Source: Paramecium octaurelia
Taxonomy: Eukaryota > Ciliophora > Oligohymenophorea > Peniculida > Parameciidae
DNA length: 64,000 nucleotides
Assembly: GCA_905182995.1 (NCBI GenBank)
Contig: CAJJDP010000077.1
Coordinates: 1-64,000, forward strand
Direction: 5' to 3'
In this document: in pieces, positions 1-12,900 of the stretch
Layout of the letters: each line of letters begins with the position of its first letter
Position numbering within the stretch: the stretch's first letter is position 1
The notes under the pieces: generated by a model
Told to the model about the DNA's origin: nothing
The model's database searches: none
What the model saw: the letters and a program-made list of their open reading frames with translations, nothing else
Made by a program: the position numbers and the translations under genes

Positions 1-71
1 AAAAAATAATTGTGAATTAGAAAATTATAATAAAATATTTCGCCGATGATGTCATAAGTGGCATGTTCTGA

Positions 72-269
72 GAAGGTTTCTCCTAAACCTAACCTACGGC
101 CTGTGGGACTGAGATCGGCTTAGAATGGCATAATGACATGCAAGAGATCGGTGATCAGAGGAAAAGAGTGAGATTTCGTTTGGGAGCTCCTAACAACCCG
201 GTGGAGCCTAGCTGCTTGAGGGGGATGTTGAATTACATTGTGAATTAGAAAGCAGCCTAACTTGAATTT
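72..269 (+). other. GC-richer open stretch, 66 codons, no identity
   Basis: Between TGA at 69-71 and TGA at 270-272 the plus strand is open for 66 codons in the ciliate code. Roughly 56-240 is visibly richer in G and C than the rest of the window. There is no convincing start, and the predicted residues match no family I know. A short motif, ttgtgaattagaaa, occurs at about 9-22 and again at about 237-250, bracketing the patch. It could be the exon of a gene cut by the window edge, or a foreign or repeat-derived piece. Confidence 0.25.
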
Positions 270-611
270 TGAGAAGTGTTACTCCATATAAGATTCTTAA
301 AAAATTATGGACTTATGCATTCTGCCTCATATTAGGTACCATAACAGGGCTGTGCTGAAATCAGTAATCTTACAATGGTAAATTATAAAAATGAATTGTT
401 TAGAAGAGTGTTGGGATTAAATAAAACCTTCCAAAGTCTATTCTTGGTGGTATAGTATGACGATTGGAGTTTGATATTAAAGAAAGTGGGTACATAAGAA
501 AATAATTAAGGATTGCCTTAATTTGACGTCTTATGTATTCTAAGGATTTACATGGCTTTAGAACACATAACTTTACAACTTTTTCCTCTGAAAATAACGC
601 TAAGATGATGA

Positions 612-1016
612 TCTGGTGATTTGCAATTTTAAAATGAAGGCTTTGATTCCTATGATGCCTTGATAAGGAAATTCATTGATGAAAATGACATAACCTAGAA
701 GGAATAAAATAATTTGATTGAATGGAGGAGGAGTGGAGAGATCTATCAGTTAACTGAAAATGAGGGAAGGATTCTGGTTATGAGTTCTTTGAACCTTTTA
801 AACATGGATGGAGAAAATGTAGAACAAATAACAAAACATGACGTTGCAACATATTATGGATCATTTGTTTGGGCGATTAGGATAGCACATCGTAAAATAT
901 ATCCAGAATGTAGAGCCGATTTTTTGTTCTTTAGTAAAAAAAGCAATGCCGAGAGTTAAAGGCTAATTAAATAAAAGTGTAAGCGATTCTTAAGAAAGAC
1001 CAATAACCAGTAGTGA
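612..1016 (+). CDS. hypothetical protein, 3' part, start unresolved
   Basis: An open frame runs from the TGA at 609-611 to a TGA at 1014-1016, about 134 codons, with a mixed and protein-like residue content (for example IYQLTENEGRILVM and ATYYGSFVWAIRIAHRKI). There is no in-frame ATG near its 5' end, so upstream exons are likely. Candidate exons exist at 308-475 and 315-607 in other frames, but I could not join them with convincing short introns. No domain is recognised. The stretch 270-611 otherwise holds nothing I can name. Confidence 0.35.
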
Positions 1017-1542
1017 TCATTATTCGACATGAATTATATTTATTATTATTCAAGGCATTCAAAAACTATTTTTTTTTTCTATATTTATTATTTTTTATAA
1101 CTGATTGTCTTAAAAACATTTAGTGAGGTTAGACTAACTTTAGGAGGATTCCTCTAGAATTAATAAAGGGCTATACACGAAAAAGAATTTCGCAGCCTTA
1201 ACAAACAAACAAAAAAGTATGAAATGCACATTTGAGAACAAAAAAATGAAAGAATGAAGTAAACAAAATAATCAATTTCTTTATGATTTACCATTTTATA
1301 GTATTAGCTACCAATTATTATCAAAGCATTGAGAACTAATATTTTAGATTTTATAAAAATGATGCTAATTTTTTATTATACTTCTATTCTCTATTCATAA
1401 AATTTCAATCTCTTCAAATATTTAGGTGATTCACTAAAGATAATTTATGGTTTCTTTTTTATAAAAATATGGAAAAGATATGTTTTAAAAATTTATGGTA
1501 TAAGACTGTTAAAATAAGTAATAGAAATTGAATATAAATATA
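1017..1542. other. non-coding gap
   Basis: This AT-rich stretch of about 525 bases lies between the hypothetical gene and the WD40 gene, with many homopolymer runs. No open frame of useful length, RNA gene or repeat was seen. It probably carries the 3' end of the upstream gene and the promoter of the WD40 gene. Confidence 0.5.
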
Positions 1543-4005
1543 ATGAATTGCACTTATCATCATCATCCAGTAACAATGATATGCATAGCTCCTCATTAGA
1601 ATTAATGCTAAAGGAGACTTTGCCCTGAATGCCAAGATGAACATTAAGTGGATACTCAATATATAATTTCGATTAAAAGATTTAAAGAAATGGTTAATAA
1701 GAAATTAAAGGAATCTAATCTTGATAATTATTGTGAATTAAGAAATTAAAGAACGAATTTTAAATCATTGATTTCTTAGTATGAAACCATGTTAAAATAA
1801 ATTTGGGAAAAATTATAAGAATCAATAAAATAGATTTATGATGCAATTGAGAGAGAGAATACATCTTATTTGACAATCATGAACGAAGTGAATCCAACAG
1901 AATTATCAAATACAAATTTTGAAAAATTAGTTTAAATTGTTATAGGAAAAACATTAGATGTCAAAATAGATATTACAAATTCTGTTTTGGAGAGCTTGCA
2001 AATAATGCAGAACTAGTTGGAGCAAGAAACTAATGCTTTTTAAGAGAAGTTGTAGAAAAAAATGATAGAGAAGATATCAAAGATTAAATAAGCATCAGAA
2101 ATAAGCATTTAACCTATTTGGGTAACACAATAAGGTTATGAACGAAAAGAAGAATTATATGACGTACTAGCTTATACAAAATATATTGATGAATAATTCC
2201 TAAAAAGGATTATCGAGAAGATTAGGAAAGCGAAAATTACAGATTGTATAGAATTTCTTTCAAATCTTAGTAAAAAAAGCAATATAAATTAATCATAGAG
2301 AAATTTTATCATTAATATAATTAAAAATATTAGTGAAATTTGTTTTAATAAGAAAAACTATTCATCTGAAAATTATTAAGAAATTAAAAAGGACTTAATT
2401 AAATAAATAGCAGGTGAAGAGAAAATAGTCTAATTTCTGAAGTTTCTTGTTCAACTGACAGCCTTTGATGAGAAATTTATTCAATCTGGGTCCAATTCCC
2501 TCAATTTATTAGTAGAGATGAAAGTAAATGTGAAAGAACAAAACTTTGAAAATATCAGGATTAAGGATAGTTCTTTGGTTGGTGGTAATTTTGCAAGATG
2601 TAATTTTAATGGGTCTCATTTTGATAATGTTGATATTAGTGGAGTAAACTTCAATTAAGCTTAATTATTTAATTGTAAATGGAGAAATATAAAAATACAT
2701 GAGTTAAATAAATTAGATGGTCATTCAAGTTATGTTTAATCAGTCTGTTTCTCTCCTGATGGTACTACATTGGCATCTGGTAGCTATGATGGCTCTATTC
2801 GTTTTTGGGATGTTAAGACAGGATAATAAAAAGCCAAATTAGATGGTCATGATGACAATCAATCTCCTTTTGTTTATTAAATATGTTTCTCTCCTGATGG
2901 TACTACATTAGCATCTGGAAGTTAAGATAGTTCTATCACTTTATGGGATGTTAAGACCTGTTCATAAATAGGCAAATTACAAGGTCATCGTGATTCAGTT
3001 TATTCAGTCTGTTTCTCTCCAGATGGTATGACATTAGCATCTGGAAGTTAAGATAAGTCTATTTGTTTATGGGATGCTAAGACAGGATAATAAAAATGCA
3101 AATTAAAAGATCAAGAACAATATGTTTATTCAGTTTGTTTCTCCCCTGATGGTACTACATTAGCATCTGGAAGTGGAGAATGTTCTGTTCTCCTATGGGA
3201 TGTTAAAACAGGACAATAAAAAGCCAAGCTAGATGGCCATACGGAGTCCGTCATGTCAATTTGTTTCTCTCCTGATGGTACTATATTAGCATCTGGCGGT
3301 GATGATTTGTCTATCCTTTTATGGGATGTATATACAGGGAAAATAAAAGCCAAATATAATGGTCATCTTAAATCAGTTTAGTCAGTCTGTTTCTCTTCTG
3401 ATGGTACTATATTAGCATCTGGAAGTTCAGATAATTCTATTCGTTTATGGGATGTTCAGACAGGTTAATTAGAAGCCTGTTTAGAAGTTCATAGTGATTA
3501 TGTCATGTCAGTATGCTTCTCTCATGTTCAAAACATATTAGCATCTGGTAGTTCCGATAAATCTATTCGTATATGGGATGTTAAAACAAGATAATAACAA
3601 GCTGAGTTAATAGTTCATAAGTAGTATATTACATCGGTATGTGTCTCTCCTGATGGTTCTACATTAGCAACTATTAGTGGTGATCAGCCTAAGGGCTTAT
3701 GGGATGTACAATCAGGATAACAAATCCTGCCTTCTGATTAGCGCTACAAAGATACTCTTGCTTAATTTAAACCACCCATGTTTAACTATAAACTTCTACC
3801 AGAAAGCGGTATTTTTTTATAAAATTCTTTAGCTATTTCTACTTTAAATATTCTCAAAATTTCTTAAAAGCCCATATTAGAAGCCAAAGCAGCATTAATC
3901 TTTTAAGGAGAATTTCTAAATTCCAAAGGTGAAGATTAAAGATCATTGTTTAAGGGAAGTTTTATTTTAGAAAACTATATTGAATCAAACTCTTAAGAAT
4001 ATTGA
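1543..4005 (+). CDS. WD40-repeat protein with zinc-binding N-terminus and pentapeptide-like stretch
   Basis: One uninterrupted frame of 820 residues runs from ATG 1543 to TGA 4003-4005 with no intron. The N-terminus has a Cys/His cluster resembling a B-box (C and H near residues 3-20, then CPEC...H). A helical coiled-coil region of about 300 residues follows. A short pentapeptide-like stretch ([21 protein letters not shown], near residues 352-372) comes before the repeats. At least eight WD40 units then run from about residue 385 to 740, with the recurring motif [14 protein letters not shown]...LWDVKTG, which should form a beta-propeller for protein binding. This layout belongs to large WD40 families known in Paramecium; the partner is unknown. 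Standard-code gene finders would shred it, because many glutamines are TAA or TAG. Confidence 0.88.
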
Positions 4006-5350
4006 ACATTGAAATGAATATTTGAAATATACAATAATTAATTAAGTTCTCCTATTTTTGGTTTCAATATTCCAAAATATTTCTTTTATTATTTCACTAG
4101 TATCATGAATTAAGATTGTCATAAACCTTTTAACTATAATTTCAGGTATCAACAACATTTTGTCTAAGTGATATTCATATTAAAATATACTAAATTACAT
4201 CTAAGGGTTAAATATGAAGATAAAGGAGTATATAGTCTTCTAACCGTAAATACTTCTGATACATATTAAAATTAACTCTGTTAATGATTTATCTTTCGAC
4301 TAAAAAAATGTATTAATTCAATTCCTGAAATATTATTGATTTATCATATGGAGTCTATTAATTAATTTATTCAAAATTAAAAAAAATCCCTCTTTTATGT
4401 AATTTAAATGAGTTTGATTAAGCCAACCATATCAACAATTAAAGTAGTTTTCTTATAGTTACAATATAAAGCATAATATTGTTGGCACTAAAATTACTTG
4501 TCTAGAAGATCTGAATCCCTATCTACGAAATGAGTTACTCTGCGTGTTACTTCTATTAATTAAAAAATTTGATTAAAGTATTATAGGATTTGGCAGAGGT
4601 TTTATATTTGAATTCTTAGCATTGAACTGTTAAAGGACTTTAATGATATGAAATTGAATATCTCTTGAAATTTGATGAAAAAAACATAGGAAACAAAATT
4701 TGGAAAGGTGTTGATCTCTTATTCAATATCTGAATGTTCAGTGATTTATAAAAATTAGACTATAAGCTTTTTATCATATTTAGATTGGAATGGGATTAAA
4801 ATGAATTTTCTTCAGATATACATTGGTTGGAAAATTAATATTGAGTGAAACAAATATTGTGTTATTGATAATGATTAGATTGTTGGAAATCTAGAGAGAA
4901 GCAATATAAGATTTATGCTAAAAGAAAATCTCATAAATTAGGAAAAGTTGACAAATATATTTGAATAGGATCATTATTTTACATCTTGGGCGTAACAATC
5001 CTGTTATTATCCCAACTTGGTTCAGAAATATAGAACAAAAGATACATTACAACAATTAATATTTATTTAATGGGGAAACTTTATAACAAAAGATGATGAA
5101 ATATATAAATTAGTTGAAAAATCGTTGCTTCTAAAATTGAATTAATTTAAATGGATTAATGAAATATATAGATTAAATTTACTCTGAAATTTTAGTCTAT
5201 GGTTATTTTCATATTAAGAACATCATTTGCATTATCAAGCAAATGTGATTAATTTTATTTATTATCAAATCAATTTAGATTGGGATAAATTCTCTTTCGA
5301 GATAAATATCAAACAATAATATAAATTAAGCATCACATAAAGAAAAAAAA
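4006..5350 (+). pseudogene. decayed coding sequence, plus strand
   Basis: Several protein-like stretches can be read in ciliate code, but none forms an intact gene. About 4056-4284 is open, another frame is open at about 4420-4650, and a third from about 4650 to 5370 is broken by in-frame TGA codons (for example after ISFLSYLDWNG... and after WINEIYRLNLL). No typical short intron removes all the breaks. No family was recognised. It may be a pseudogene or a gene whose exons I could not resolve. Most of it lies within the first duplicated block and is repeated at 5593-6714. Confidence 0.35.
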
Positions 5351-5591
5351 TCATATTTTAAAAGATTCTCTTTCGCTAGGTTGATTTGAATCATCAAATC
5401 CAGAATCATTTTTTTGTGGTTCAACAAAATAACCATTTGTTTGTCTATTAATCGATTTGAATTCTATTAATTTGTTATGAATAAAACTAAATGCTCCAGG
5501 ATATTGGACTTCTAATAATTGTTTGGTTTCTTCTGACACTTGAACCCTTCCTTTTTCTCCATTAGACTCCATTTTGTTTGAAATCATAACA
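4229..5591. repeat. direct duplication A, left copy (1363 bases)
   Basis: This block is repeated at 5593-6955 with an offset of 1364. The two copies appear identical at every place compared, including both borders. They are separated by a single n at 5592. The left copy holds only the last part of the guanylyl cyclase gene (5351-5591). The n, the perfect identity and two other blocks of the same design suggest two contig ends that overlap but were not merged. Confidence 0.9.
5351..5591 (-). pseudogene. truncated duplicate of guanylyl cyclase 3' end
   Basis: The frame encodes the last 78 or so residues of the cyclase found at 6715-14722, identical to that copy, and stops at the n. It has no 5' portion of its own. 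It is best explained as the artificial extra copy inside duplication A and should not be annotated as a separate gene. Confidence 0.85.
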
Positions 5592-5592
5592 N

Positions 5593-6955
5593 TATATAGT
5601 CTTCTAACCGTAAATACTTCTGATACATATTAAAATTAACTCTGTTAATGATTTATCTTTCGACTAAAAAAATGTATTAATTCAATTCCTGAAATATTAT
5701 TGATTTATCATATGGAGTCTATTAATTAATTTATTCAAAATTAAAAAAAATCCCTCTTTTATGTAATTTAAATGAGTTTGATTAAGCCAACCATATCAAC
5801 AATTAAAGTAGTTTTCTTATAGTTACAATATAAAGCATAATATTGTTGGCACTAAAATTACTTGTCTAGAAGATCTGAATCCCTATCTACGAAATGAGTT
5901 ACTCTGCGTGTTACTTCTATTAATTAAAAAATTTGATTAAAGTATTATAGGATTTGGCAGAGGTTTTATATTTGAATTCTTAGCATTGAACTGTTAAAGG
6001 ACTTTAATGATATGAAATTGAATATCTCTTGAAATTTGATGAAAAAAACATAGGAAACAAAATTTGGAAAGGTGTTGATCTCTTATTCAATATCTGAATG
6101 TTCAGTGATTTATAAAAATTAGACTATAAGCTTTTTATCATATTTAGATTGGAATGGGATTAAAATGAATTTTCTTCAGATATACATTGGTTGGAAAATT
6201 AATATTGAGTGAAACAAATATTGTGTTATTGATAATGATTAGATTGTTGGAAATCTAGAGAGAAGCAATATAAGATTTATGCTAAAAGAAAATCTCATAA
6301 ATTAGGAAAAGTTGACAAATATATTTGAATAGGATCATTATTTTACATCTTGGGCGTAACAATCCTGTTATTATCCCAACTTGGTTCAGAAATATAGAAC
6401 AAAAGATACATTACAACAATTAATATTTATTTAATGGGGAAACTTTATAACAAAAGATGATGAAATATATAAATTAGTTGAAAAATCGTTGCTTCTAAAA
6501 TTGAATTAATTTAAATGGATTAATGAAATATATAGATTAAATTTACTCTGAAATTTTAGTCTATGGTTATTTTCATATTAAGAACATCATTTGCATTATC
6601 AAGCAAATGTGATTAATTTTATTTATTATCAAATCAATTTAGATTGGGATAAATTCTCTTTCGAGATAAATATCAAACAATAATATAAATTAAGCATCAC
6701 ATAAAGAAAAAAAATCATATTTTAAAAGATTCTCTTTCGCTAGGTTGATTTGAATCATCAAATCCAGAATCATTTTTTTGTGGTTCAACAAAATAACCAT
6801 TTGTTTGTCTATTAATCGATTTGAATTCTATTAATTTGTTATGAATAAAACTAAATGCTCCAGGATATTGGACTTCTAATAATTGTTTGGTTTCTTCTGA
6901 CACTTGAACCCTTCCTTTTTCTCCATTAGACTCCATTTTGTTTGAAATCATAACA
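5593..6955. repeat. direct duplication A, right copy (1363 bases)
   Basis: This is the second copy of 4229-5591. It is continuous with the rest of the guanylyl cyclase gene upstream on the minus strand, so it is the copy to use for that gene. The left copy is continuous with the sequence following the WD40 gene. The real locus is probably one copy, with 1364 bases of the window being artificial. Confidence 0.9.
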
Positions 6956-9900
6956 TCTGCGCCATAAACATCATACCTTACTATCTCTGTTCCTAGTATT
7001 CCTGCGATGACTTTCCCCTAAAAATATTAAATAGAATTACGGTATGTATTCCTATTCTCATATCTAATCCATCAAATCCAATTATCTATCTAACGTTTCT
7101 AATAATTTCAATCATCCCAAACCCCAATTCAACAACATTCTTCGCCTCTTACGCAGGATTTCTTTGTCTAATATCTATAATTCCAACTGCAACATAACAA
7201 TCTCCAATAGTATAAAGCTTGTATGTATTCTATGTTAAACATTTTTTGTCAAATTCTGTGAATAGATTTCTTAACATGTTGACAACTTATTCAGGTTCAA
7301 CCTTGCTAGAATATTCTGTAAATCCAGCTATATCAGCAAATAACAATGTTGCTTCTTCTAATTATTCCACTAAGACCTCCCTCTAATTATTTGATAAAAA
7401 TTGTTTTAAAATGTGATTTGGTAATAAATACTTTACTAAGTTTTCTGATTAGTTCTTTTTAATTTCAAGAGATCGCTTATTATTAAATGTATTTAAATCT
7501 TAATAAAAAATATTGTATTAGACAGAGAACATCAGAATACCTTAATATATTGTATAATATGCTACTGCCCAATCATTAAACTTAATGAGTACAATTATAA
7601 TTTGAGCTACACAAAAAAATAATAAAAACACAACCTTATGTTTGATTTGAACAATTGATAAGGAACAAAAGAAACATATCAACAGTATTCCTTCTGAAGC
7701 TTATAATTCAAATAATTCCTCACTTTTAAGTAGTACAAATTCTAACAAAATGCTGAACAAAAGAATTATGTAAGTTGCAATAAAATATTAACCTTGATAG
7801 AATTTGTGTTTTAACTTTTTGTTTTGTAACAATGCCAGTACCAAAAGTACCATTGTTGAAAACAATCTGATAGCTATAATCAACAATGGACTCTCTATGA
7901 TAGATTATTAAACAAGAATAAAAAGAGTAAGAGTTTTAGCAAGATATTGTAAAAGATGCAAATATATAGTAATAAATACTATATTTCTACCTTCAGCATT
8001 TTATTCTATAAATTCTTTTGCTAATTAATATTGATGGTCCTTAAATCCAAGATATAATTTTTTCTTTTCTAATTGTAAGCATTCGCTTATCACATTACTG
8101 TTGTCATCCTCTAAATATCCTTTTATTTTATCGAATTCAATATCATAATCAGGAAAATCATCTATCACATCTATTTAAAGATCTCTTCTTAACTTTTATG
8201 AAATTTCTAATAAGAGATTTGATTTCTCGAAGTATGATGCTAATTATTCTTTTTCCAATTGACTTGCTTCTTAATCAGCTTCTAACTAAATATTTTAATT
8301 GCTATTAATTTTAATTTAACCTGCAGTTTGATATTATTAAGGCATAGATCGCATAAGCAAAGTTTATCTTTGATTTGCTTTCCTTCTAAATTATTTAACA
8401 GGATCTTGCTATTATTGCCTATTCGAGACATCTTAAGAGGAGTCCTGCTATGCTGGAATTGATTGTTTAGATGAATGCTATTACATGATATCATTGTTGG
8501 TGTTTGTATTTTAAATGTTGTAGGGAAGATTATCTTATAAATTAAATTAGATGCTTTCCTGTCTTCTCAGTGAGTTTTATGCAAAGGATGATGGTTATTT
8601 AGCAGATGAGGGTATATTTCCTTATATCGAAGGTTAAGGTGAGAGTATGTGATTATTGGATTCCTCACTTTTCAGAATAACTCCTCTTTTTTTGATATTC
8701 TTCTTTTCAGTATTTCTTTTAATTTCCTTGCTAACTTAATATGTTATTAGTTCTCCTTTTCCTTTAGCAGCTACCTTCCTTTAAGTGAACTACAATTCAG
8801 GCATATTAATTTCTAAATAAGCTTCATTTGAAAGAGTGACTTATCCATCTTACCCAGTTGAACAAACTCTGCTGGTTGTATTGACAGTATCGCCGATCAA
8901 AGAAAATTGTGGTTTGTGATGTCCTATCACTCCAGCTATCACTCTACCATAATGTATTCCTATCTTGATCGCCAAATGACCAATTTGTCCATATTTAACT
9001 TTTCTTGTATGATCCATCATCTCTAAAGATAATTAAACTGCCTAAAATATATTGAGCAATTGTTACTCTTTTAACACAATTTTAATTATAAAATTTTGTT
9101 CCTTAGTCGACTGCTTTAAGACCTCCTGCTGCCATATAAGTTTTACCAACTGTTTCTATTTTCTGCATCCCGTTTTATGCACACAATTGATCGAATGATC
9201 TAAATAATCCATCTAATATCTTCACAATATTTTCCTTTTCAACCGTTATCAAATCATCAAATCCACAAATATCACAAAATAATATTGAAACATTTCCTTA
9301 ATTCTCGCTTATCTCAAACATACCCTCTAAATAATATCAATAATATTTATATACTTGCATTAATCCGATCCCGAATAAATTTTGGTAACAAAATTGATAG
9401 AACATTTGTCATTTTTGATGTTTCTTAGTTTAGAGTTACATCAAGCATAAAATCCTCCCTATCTAATCTCATCAACTTATATTGCAAAGCCATAAACAAG
9501 ATGCTTGTTGCTATAACAACGACTTCTCCATTGATTAAGGAGAAGTAAGTAATCTACACTGAGGAAAATTCCATTATTGAGTATTTCTTAATGAATCCGA
9601 TTACTGACAATATTCCAAGAATAAAATTGATTATAGGTAAGTGGATTCTTGAAAATAACAATACTACGATGTAAGTTTAAGTGAGTAATAATTCATAAAT
9701 TCCTTCTTGCTATGTTGTTCCTAAATCACAAATAAATTTAATAAGAAATCTAATGAAAACAACCGATAAATTTATGAAAAAGAAATGTTTAGGGTAGATA
9801 TTTGAACACACCAAAAATAGTAGCACAAACTCTAAGGCTATTCCCAAAATATAGGTTAGAAAATATAATTCAGTTGAAAAATGATCAGTATTATATACAA

Positions 9901-12900
9901 CATATAATACTAAAGCGAGTACTTCTAAAAAGAATAAAGTTATGATTAACTTATATCGCTCAAATTTTAACCAAAGAATTTTTGATAATCTTTTGAATTT
10001 CATTTCAGTGTCTTTATTCATAAATTTCAAAGTAAATGGATTGACTTTGTCTTAATTTACTTTTAAATTAGTTCCAGAAACCATTTCTTAAATAGATAGA
10101 TCAAGTTCATCATTATTTCTTTTAAATATCTTACCAGCAATAACAGCAATTCTTTTAATTAAATTATGGTACTTTCTGTAATTGCTTTTGTTGTTCTATG
10201 TACTCACTTTCTATGAAATAATAGAAATTTCTTCATAGCACTAATCTGATTTAATTAAACTTTGACAAAATAATGGTTGTATGGCTTCAATGCAACTACT
10301 TAAACATAATTATGCACCGATATAAAAAAAGAACACAAACCAAGAATGAGGATCAGTGAATAATTGCTCAAAAGTCTCAATATTATCATCAAATGTAAAT
10401 TTCACTGATAATAAGGACATACCTAGCCAACATAATAAGTAGGCAAACACCAATATTATCCAAGCCAATACCTTCTACACTGAGGAGACACACAATTTTA
10501 CCAAATCACTTCCTACTAACAATATCAAAAGCATTTATCTGATGATTCCAATTTGAGTACTTCCATAAAATAATGAAAAGCACGTCAACCACAGTAAAAC
10601 CGCATCTAATAAAGCATTACCATTTATTTTAAAAATGAATGATAAGACTTTCTTTTTTTTGAATGTCTTAATGTTAATTTTAAACTATTCTTAATACATC
10701 TTTGAATCTCCATGATAATTTTCATTTAATTTAGATATTAAACTTGATATCTATTGTAAAAATAACATTAAACTTTGATAAACTGTCAACCAACTTCCTT
10801 CTACTAATTAATTATTCTAAGAACAATTAGTAGAATAAATAAGAAATAGGGCATACAATATCAACAAAGACCTATAGAAAGAAAACACCAATAGATCATC
10901 ATAAACCTCAGCAAATATTCTACTCTCAAAAAACATTAAACCGCAGAGATCTTCAAAACTATTTACACATATATCAGATGTTGCCATTCTTTATATATCT
11001 TTTATGCTATGTTGCCTTTTTAAAGGGTTCTCCAATATTTTATTCATAGATAATCTCTAAGTAAGTTTTCTTTTCGTACTCTATTTTAGTTACTGTTAAG
11101 AAACTGGGAAATGACAGTATTATATTCCGATATTTGCTTATCTAAACATCTACATATCATTAAATGAATCTCCAATTGATAAAACCTTTTTATTCCCTTA
11201 AAATTATGTTTAGATGATCTTAATAATTTCAGCCTTTTGAAATGCATTAAATCTATAAGCAATAAGAGAATTGCAAAAATATAGAAGGAATGTTAAATGC
11301 GCCAAAAATACACTATCCTCCTGAATAATATTAAACTACTCACCACTAAGCACAATTGAAAACGCTCTTATCTCTCCATATTGTTGTTATTACTATTATT
11401 GTTGCTATTATTATTATTATTGTTATTATGACTATTGTTAAAATTGATTATGCGAGCTTTTTCCAACTGATTTATTTTAATTAAATGTATCGGGATTATA
11501 ATAGTTGTCTATACTCTTATGAGCTTTATCCGTTAATGTATTTAAGCGAATCGTTTTTGACTGTACCGCACTGCTCACATTTAGATTTTAATCTGGTATT
11601 TTGAGTTATTAGGCCATTTAAGCCAGTTAGTTTTTAATGACCAATTTTGCATTATCAGAATCGAGATATAAAAGTTGATCCGTATTTTATAGCAAACCTG
11701 ATCTATAGGCAACAGGTAAGACTCGATTCATTTCATCACCAGATAGTAGAAATAAACTCAAATCTGCTTATTTCATCTATTAAATCAATAATTTAGCATC
11801 AGGCCTTATCTTTTCTTTAATTCCCAAGACTTGCATAATTTACATATCCTTCTCTACATCATTGAACAATTAAATTAATTCATTTTGTGATTGTTGAAAT
11901 CGAAATTATGAATATTTATCTAAGAATTCATTTTTTTCATTATCCCTTAAATAGATCTTTGAATAAACTACAGTTCTCATTCCAGCTATATGTAATTTAT
12001 TAAAAACTCTATCCCAATACTCTCTGCTATTCTTATCAATATCTACATATGATGGAATTTGATTAAGTTCTTCTCTAACTATTAAGACGCAATTAATAAA
12101 ATCATTTTCTTCTTCCTACTCGTTTATAAAAAATTGAAATTATTCTGCCAATTTATCAGGGTATTGTATCAAAACTCCTAACCGAGGGTGATTTTAATAT
12201 TATTCATTAATAGAGAGAATCTAGAATTCGTGCATTTCACCTAATAACTCTATGACGTAAGTTATCTTTCCACCTGTTTCATTCGTACAAACAAATTTGA
12301 CATCAAAATATTAAGCAAATCTCATTAATTCTGAATCTAAAGTGGATTAAGTAGAATCGTGAATAAATTAATCATCATATTAAGTAAATTTTGATGCAAT
12401 TTCTTAGCATAAAAGTAAAGAGAGAATGGCTTCTTAGTAAAATATTTATGATGGACCACAAACAAGTTTTTAATAGAATTCTTAATCTTTTTAAAATGCG
12501 ATATCATATGTGTCTTCATCCATTTAATAATATTATAAGGTAGCCTTATTATTAGTATTTCTATTCACGAAGGATGATTGCTTTTTCACATGCCTGTATT
12601 CCTCTTTTTTTGTGGCATCACTATCACTCCTTGGTTTTTTTTATCTATCACTCGTTACAGATTACTTATCTTCTTAAGGCATAAGTTGTATTTCCTCAAA
12701 AGGACTAGATGAAGGGGATTATTGGATTGATATTGACTAATTAACTATTATTGATTTGTTAAAGAATGGTTTAGGTCTATTTGCCTTTAAATCAGGAGTA
12801 ATCCTGCAATGAGTATCATCTAAATCTTCAGGTCTAATATTTTCAATTATATGTTAACCAATTAATTCAGTATTGTTTCCTTCAGAATTTTTAACATTTG

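Noticed and set aside
3126..3353. Minus-strand frame of 75 codons
   Set aside because: It lies antisense to the WD40 repeats and its repeated residues mirror them, so it is a shadow.
4229..6955. Reading duplication A as a real tandem gene duplication
   Set aside because: The n junction, perfect identity, truncated gene copy and two further blocks of the same kind fit an assembly artefact better.
11380..11450. Trinucleotide run as a regulatory microsatellite
   Set aside because: The run of att/gtt units lies within the cyclase gene on the minus strand and reads as an Asn-rich stretch.
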